DNA from: JAZGDL01 sp036477795
GTDB lineage: Bacteria; Planctomycetota; Phycisphaerae; UBA1845
Length of the DNA stretch: 8,337 bases
NCBI GenBank assembly: GCA_036477795.1
Contig: JAZGDL010000546.1
Span: 1 to 8,337 of the forward strand
Reading direction: 5' to 3'
Shown one piece after another: positions 5,128 to 8,337 of the stretch. The position numbers were made by a program, and so were the translations under genes. The notes below the pieces were generated by a model. It did not search any database. It saw only the letters and a list, made by a program, of their open reading frames with translations, and was not told where the DNA came from. How positions within the stretch are numbered: position 1 is the first letter of the stretch; each line of letters begins with the position of its first letter.

Positions 5128-5703
5128 TTACTCAAAGAAACTCGTCTTTCGACCTATCCGATCCCGCACCTCAGCGTGCTGCGCGGGAATGATCACCGTT
5201 CGGGTCACGATCTGATTATTTGAAATCGACGCGACAGCGGCATCGACCGCCGCCTCTACGTCGTGGACCAGACCGGTCAGGTGAGTGATGCCCTTGCCGC
5301 CCAGACCGTCGCCCAGCCGGACCTCGACAATAGTCACGTTGGCTGTCTTCTTGGCCCTGTCCGCCGCCCGTACGTTGGCTGGAATCGCGGATGTTTCGAT
5401 GACGCCCAAAGCGTCGCCGTCGTTAGCCCGCCGCTTGCCTTCAACCGCGGTGTAGACCTCGGTGTGCACGCTGGGTAGGAATACCTCGTCCGTCAGTGCG
5501 TCGCCGCTCAGCCGCAAACCCTCGGTGTGCGCTTCCTCCACCGCCGCCACCGTGCCGCCGACCAGAATCAGGTACTTGCCCGGTTGCACCGTGCCCACAC
5601 GAAACGTCGCGATCGGGGCCCGCTTGACCATCGCGTCAGCCACGCGGGTCCCCACCGCGATACTGTTGAGCTCAAGCAATGCGATGGCCGGATGATCGGT
5701 CAT
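5128..5703 (-). CDS. BMC-T shell protein, PduT-like tandem-domain trimer
   Basis: A 191-residue protein with two BMC domains in tandem (about 5-88 and 98-183), which assembles as a pseudohexameric trimer in the facets of a microcompartment shell. Domain 1 begins PAIALLELNSIAVGTRVADAM and carries the pore-region motif QPGKYLILVGG; domain 2 begins GDALGVIETSAIPANVRAADRA with the loop GDGLGGKGI. Domain order is not permuted, as in single-layer PduT-type trimers. In PduT a Cys in the equivalent CPGKF motif (Cys38) binds a 4Fe-4S cluster at the pore; here the aligned residue is Gln40, and no Cys is present anywhere in the protein, so no cluster is expected. Its ATG overlaps the aldehyde dehydrogenase stop as ATGA, indicating coupled translation. 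A 179-bp spacer follows. Confidence 0.93.
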   Translation of the reverse strand: MTDHPAIALLELNSIAVGTRVADAMVKRAPIATFRVGTVQPGKYLILVGGTVAAVEEAHTEGLRLSGDALTDEVFLPSVHTEVYTAVEGKRRANDGDALGVIETSAIPANVRAADRAKKTANVTIVEVRLGDGLGGKGITHLTGLVHDVEAAVDAAVASISNNQIVTRTVIIPAQHAEVRDRIGRKTSFFE

Positions 5704-7184
5704 ACGATTCTAAAATGATCCACCAGGACGCAACGCCGCTGGCGGCTGAACGAGCGAGGACCGGTCATGCCTTCGCCCGTGGGACTGGCGATGGAAAACG
5801 ATGAATACCCCTCGCCGCCCTCGCCCAGGCCTGCATAGCACGGTCCGTTCTTCACGAAGATGCTGCAATTGATCAGCCGTGCCATGCGGCTGAGCTTGTC
5901 GATGTTGCGCGAGTGCATGACAGCGGTATGCCGCCGGCCGCCCTCCGCGGCTACCGCCAGGTCGATCGCCTCGTCGGCGTTGGCCACCCGGACCACCGGG
6001 AACACCGGCATGAGCTGTTCGGTCCAGACCAGCGGATGATTCCGATCCACGTCGATCACCGCCAAGCGCACCTCGTCGCCCACGTTGATGCCGATCTTGG
6101 AGAGGATCACGCGGGCGTTCTTTCCGATCAGATCGCGATCGATAACACTGGATTGCGGCGGCTGGCGGCGCTCCTTGAAAATCACGTTTTCAATCTGCCG
6201 GGTCTGGCTGACGTTGAGCAGCAGAGCCCCGTGTGGCCTCATGGCGTTTAGGAAAGCATCAGCCACCGAACCGACCACGAACGCCTCTTTCTCGTCCGTG
6301 CAGATTACGTTGTTGTCGAATGAAGCCCCCTTGACCACGTCGCGGGCCGCCTGATCGATGTCCGCCGTTTCATCCACCACCGCCGGCGGATTTCCAGGCC
6401 CCGCGCAGATGGCCCTTTTGCCGCTCTGCATGGCCGCCTCGACCACCCCGGGGCCGCCCGTCACCACCAGCAGTCGGACGCCGGGATGTTTCATCAGAGC
6501 CTGGGCCGACTCGATGGTGGGCTCAGCCACCGTGGTAACCAGATTGGCCGGACCGCCGGCTTTGACGATGGCATGGTTCAGCAGGGCGATGTTGCGCACC
6601 GATACCCGCTTGGCTGCCGGATGCACGTTGAACACCACCGAATTGCCCGCAGCCACCATCCCGATGGTGTTGCAGATAATCGTCGACGTCGGATTGGTGC
6701 ACGGTGTGATGGCCGCGACCACGCCGAACGGGGCCGGCTCCGTCAGTGTCAGGCCCCGGTCACCCGACTTGGCCGCCGGAATCAAATCTTCGGTTCCCGG
6801 TGTTTTAAGCGTGACCAGCTGGTTCTTGACGACCTTGTCCTCCCATCGTCCCAGGCCGGTCTCCGCATGCGCTTCACGGGCGAGCAGTTCGGCGTTGGCC
6901 AGCATGGACGAGCGGATCTCGGCGATGATATCGTCCCGCACCGCCAACGACAGGCTGGCAAACTCGTGAAAGGCCCGCGTGGCTGCCTGCACCGCGGAAT
7001 CGACATCCGCAAACACACCCGGGTCGCCGGTCGGTTGCGGAGTCGCTTTTGCAGGTCGATGCGCTTCACCGCACGCAATCGGAGGTTGGGCAGGTGGTGA
7101 CACACTCGGGGCCTTGGCTTGCCCGAGACGCTCCATCACCCGGCGGGCTACCTGATCGATCTGTTGATCCGTAAGTCCGGGCAT
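5700..7184 (-). CDS. BMC-associated CoA-acylating aldehyde dehydrogenase (PduP/EutE family)
   Basis: A 494-residue enzyme that would oxidise an aldehyde with NAD+ and CoA to acyl-CoA in the microcompartment lumen. The N-terminal 20 residues (MPGLTDQQIDQVARRVMERL) form an amphipathic helix, joined by a Pro/Ala-rich linker (about 22-56): the layout of an encapsulation peptide that targets cargo to the shell. The catalytic domain has the cofactor-binding segment GVVAAITPCTNPTS (about 154-167), VTGGPGVV (241-248) and the catalytic Cys295 in the block GASFDNNVICTDEKE. The C-terminus RRCVLVDHFRIV matches the PduP/EutE ending. It starts 15 bp after the pentamer gene with no clear Shine-Dalgarno, so translation probably depends on readthrough of ribosomes from upstream, and it overlaps the BMC-T start by 4 nt. 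The aldehyde (propionaldehyde, lactaldehyde, acetaldehyde) cannot be told from sequence. Confidence 0.94.
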   Translation of the reverse strand: MPGLTDQQIDQVARRVMERLGQAKAPSVSPPAQPPIACGEAHRPAKATPQPTGDPGVFADVDSAVQAATRAFHEFASLSLAVRDDIIAEIRSSMLANAELLAREAHAETGLGRWEDKVVKNQLVTLKTPGTEDLIPAAKSGDRGLTLTEPAPFGVVAAITPCTNPTSTIICNTIGMVAAGNSVVFNVHPAAKRVSVRNIALLNHAIVKAGGPANLVTTVAEPTIESAQALMKHPGVRLLVVTGGPGVVEAAMQSGKRAICAGPGNPPAVVDETADIDQAARDVVKGASFDNNVICTDEKEAFVVGSVADAFLNAMRPHGALLLNVSQTRQIENVIFKERRQPPQSSVIDRDLIGKNARVILSKIGINVGDEVRLAVIDVDRNHPLVWTEQLMPVFPVVRVANADEAIDLAVAAEGGRRHTAVMHSRNIDKLSRMARLINCSIFVKNGPCYAGLGEGGEGYSSFSIASPTGEGMTGPRSFSRQRRCVLVDHFRIV

Positions 7185-7199
7185 CTATCGTAGTCAGCG

Positions 7200-7514
7200 C
7201 TATCGTTTTCCAGCGCGCTCCGCGTCGCCTTTGTGGTACTTGATCTTGCCGTCGATCTCCCAGTTGTCGACGATGGCCATGATCACCGCGTCGCAAGGAC
7301 GTTTGTCGGTGATTCCGGTCTGCCGGGCCGAGCTTCCCGAGGCGTAAAGCACGTACTCACCCACACCCGACCCCACCGCGTCAACAGCCACCACATGTGA
7401 GCCCGAGGGCTTGCCCTCAACGTCCACCGGTTGGACCAGCATGAAGCGCAGGCTCTCCATGCTCCGCTCCTTCTGTGTTGAAACGACGGTGCCGACAACT
7501 TTGGCCAGGACCAT
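7200..7514 (-). CDS. BMC pentameric vertex protein (EutN/CcmL family), first paralogue
   Basis: A 104-residue BMC-P protein: start MVLAKVVGTVVSTQKERSM, then LRFMLVQPVDVEGKPSGSHVVAVDAVGSG, the turn GEYVLYASGSSARQT, and a C-terminal strand VIMAIVDNWEI followed by a basic tail (residues about 90-104, KIKYHKGDAERAGKR). The tail is longer than in the two other pentamer paralogues and could mediate a specific contact. A strong AGGAG lies at 7522-7526, 7 nt from the ATG. It is the only pentamer gene placed directly before the dehydrogenase. Three BMC-P genes per locus is the arrangement known from planctomycete PVM and Haliangium-type loci. Confidence 0.94.
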   Translation of the reverse strand: MVLAKVVGTVVSTQKERSMESLRFMLVQPVDVEGKPSGSHVVAVDAVGSGVGEYVLYASGSSARQTGITDKRPCDAVIMAIVDNWEIDGKIKYHKGDAERAGKR

Positions 7515-7521
7515 CTGCTGG

Positions 7522-7526
7522 CTCCT
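7522..7526 (-). promoter_or_regulatory. Strong ribosome binding site of the first pentamer gene
   Basis: AGGAG on the minus strand, 7 nt upstream of the ATG at 7514. It is the strongest ribosome site in the operon section and follows a 118-bp spacer, so this gene is probably initiated independently of the hexamer gene upstream. Confidence 0.6.
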
Positions 7527-7632
7527 ACACGCCCGCCTGGATCAACAGCGTACACCGCGGGCGACGCTGCGCCCGAGCACACCACAGGGGCCGCCTACAC
7601 GCCGGTGTTCGCCGCCGCCAGGTGCCGGGCGA

Positions 7633-7944
7633 TTACTTCTTCTTGCCTTCTTCGCCAGCCGCCTGTTCCGCTCTACCCAGCGGCAGCACCAGATCGACGT
7701 TGGTGTGCGGACGGGCGATCACGTGGACGGTCACTAACTCGCCCACGCGGGAGGCCGCCGCCTGGCCCGCCTCGCACGCCGCTTTCACGGCCGCCACGTC
7801 GCCGCGGACGATCGACGTCACGTAGCCGCCGCCGATCTTCTCGTAATGCACCAGGTCCACTTTGGCGGCTTTAACCATGGCGTCACAAGCCTCCACCATG
7901 GCTGCGAAGCCACGCGTTTCAATCATTCCCAGGGCTTCTGCCAT
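7633..7944 (-). CDS. BMC-H hexameric shell protein (PduA/CcmK-like)
   Basis: A 103-residue single-BMC-domain protein, the major facet tile. It follows the PduA pattern throughout: EALGMIETRGFAAMVEACDAM, the pore loop KIGGG at 36-40, YVTSIVRGDVAAVKAA, and VHVIARPHTNVDLVLPLG. Pore position 39 is Gly where PduA has Ser40, giving a Gly-lined pore of a kind I recall from the Haliangium ochraceum hexamer. A 13-residue charged tail ending in KKK follows the domain. GGAG at 7955-7958 is 10 nt from the ATG. It is separated from the preceding BMC-T gene by 73 bp and from the next gene by 118 bp; no terminator-like hairpin is obvious in either gap. Confidence 0.96.
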   Translation of the reverse strand: MAEALGMIETRGFAAMVEACDAMVKAAKVDLVHYEKIGGGYVTSIVRGDVAAVKAACEAGQAAASRVGELVTVHVIARPHTNVDLVLPLGRAEQAAGEEGKKK

Positions 7945-8017
7945 CGCCGTTTGTCTCCTTCACGGATTGGCGCCGGATACCCCTCGCAGGTTCCGGCGTT
8001 TGTTCATTACCTACAGG

Positions 8018-8337
8018 TTACGATTTCCTCTTGGGTTCTTCGGTCCTTCCCGAAACGCCTTCGACCGCCTCGACCGCCGCTCGGTACCCCACTTCGATAT
8101 CCCGTTCCTCACCGCCGAGGTACAGCCGCCCAAAGCTGCCGAACGACCGCACCTCCAGGATATTGATCTCCGCCGCTTTCTCCGCCTCATTAGCCGCCAG
8201 CGCCGAATACGCCGCCGGCTCGCATTCGAGAATGTACAACGTCTGCCCGCCCAGAATCATGTTGCCGTGCCGCATGCGATTGATCAGTTGCGTCTGATAG
8301 TCGTCCACGTGCCGGATGACCTGGCTTGAAACCACTT
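8018..8337 (-). CDS. BMC-T shell protein, double-layer type, C-terminal half (cut by window edge)
   Basis: The frame is open to the window edge. The visible 106 residues contain a linker region (SSQVIRHVDDYQTQLINRMRH) and a complete second BMC domain, about from GGQTLYILECEPAAYSALAA through KAAEINILEVRSFGSFGRL to AVEAVEG, ending in a charged tail. The segment SSQVI...QTQLINRMRHGNMI is, from memory, the junction seen in stacking (double-layer, CsoS1D-like) BMC-T proteins such as BMC-T3 of Haliangium ochraceum, so I read this as the C-terminal part of such a trimer and not as a single-domain hexamer starting at the GTG at 8335. Double-layer trimers have large pores that can be gated, and are thought to pass bulky substrates or cofactors. 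Confidence 0.85.
   Translation of the reverse strand, partial: VVSSQVIRHVDDYQTQLINRMRHGNMILGGQTLYILECEPAAYSALAANEAEKAAEINILEVRSFGSFGRLYLGGEERDIEVGYRAAVEAVEGVSGRTEEPKRKS

Noticed and set aside
6358..7100. Plus-strand frames of about 200 codons opposite the aldehyde dehydrogenase
   Set aside because: Shadows in high-GC DNA; the minus strand has all catalytic blocks of a known enzyme family.
8018..8335. Complete single-domain shell protein starting at GTG 8335
   Set aside because: The first 30 residues are a linker typical of tandem-domain BMC-T proteins and not a domain start, and the frame is open at the window edge.

Overview
The window looks like part of a chromosome from an uncultured planctomycete (Planctomycetota, possibly Phycisphaerae-like). 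This is inferred from the mix of gene families: a CRTAC-type FG-GAP/ASPIC-UnbV lipoprotein, a bacterial microcompartment (BMC) shell operon with three pentamer paralogues, a small Cys-containing secreted protein, and intergenic DNA packed with GC-rich hairpin repeats. No rRNA or other phylogenetic marker is present, so the taxonomy is tentative. Nearly all genes lie on the minus strand; the one exception is a 66-residue ORF at 3984-4184.

Left part (1-1577, minus strand). A putative promoter at 1632-1660 precedes a three-gene run. It encodes a membrane-anchored coiled-coil protein with a small beta-type C-terminal domain (MreC-like topology, not shown to be MreC), a 50-residue single-pass membrane protein, and MreB, which is cut off by the window edge. 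This is a likely cell-shape cluster. Upstream lies about 620 bp without a gene (1578-2199). It holds a GC-rich hairpin array (1781-1962) and a 136-bp composite inverted element (1989-2124) whose stems show compensatory base changes.

Middle (2200-4397). A large lipoprotein with seven Ca-binding FG-GAP/VCBS motifs and a C-terminal ASPIC/UnbV domain (minus strand) is divergent from the small plus-strand gene. The 213 bp between that small gene and the convergent BMC operon contains hairpins, a second copy of the repeat seen at 1989-2040 (48 of 52 positions identical, opposite orientation), and five tandem 8-bp units ending just before the operon's last stop codon.

Right part (4398-8337, minus strand, transcribed right to left). 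This is a BMC operon: C-terminal half of a double-layer BMC-T (cut by the window edge), a PduA-like hexamer (BMC-H), a pentamer (BMC-P, EutN/CcmL), a CoA-acylating aldehyde dehydrogenase with an N-terminal encapsulation-type helix, a PduT-like BMC-T, then two more overlapping pentamer genes. All shell tile classes (H, T, P) are present, so these genes could make a complete shell around an aldehyde-oxidising core that produces acyl-CoA. The enzyme that generates the aldehyde is not in the window, so the substrate cannot be read from it. The shell set resembles, from memory, the Haliangium ochraceum-type / PVM-like BMCs. The operon is interrupted by a 102-bp double-hairpin cruciform element (4992-5093) between the BMC-T and the last two pentamer genes.
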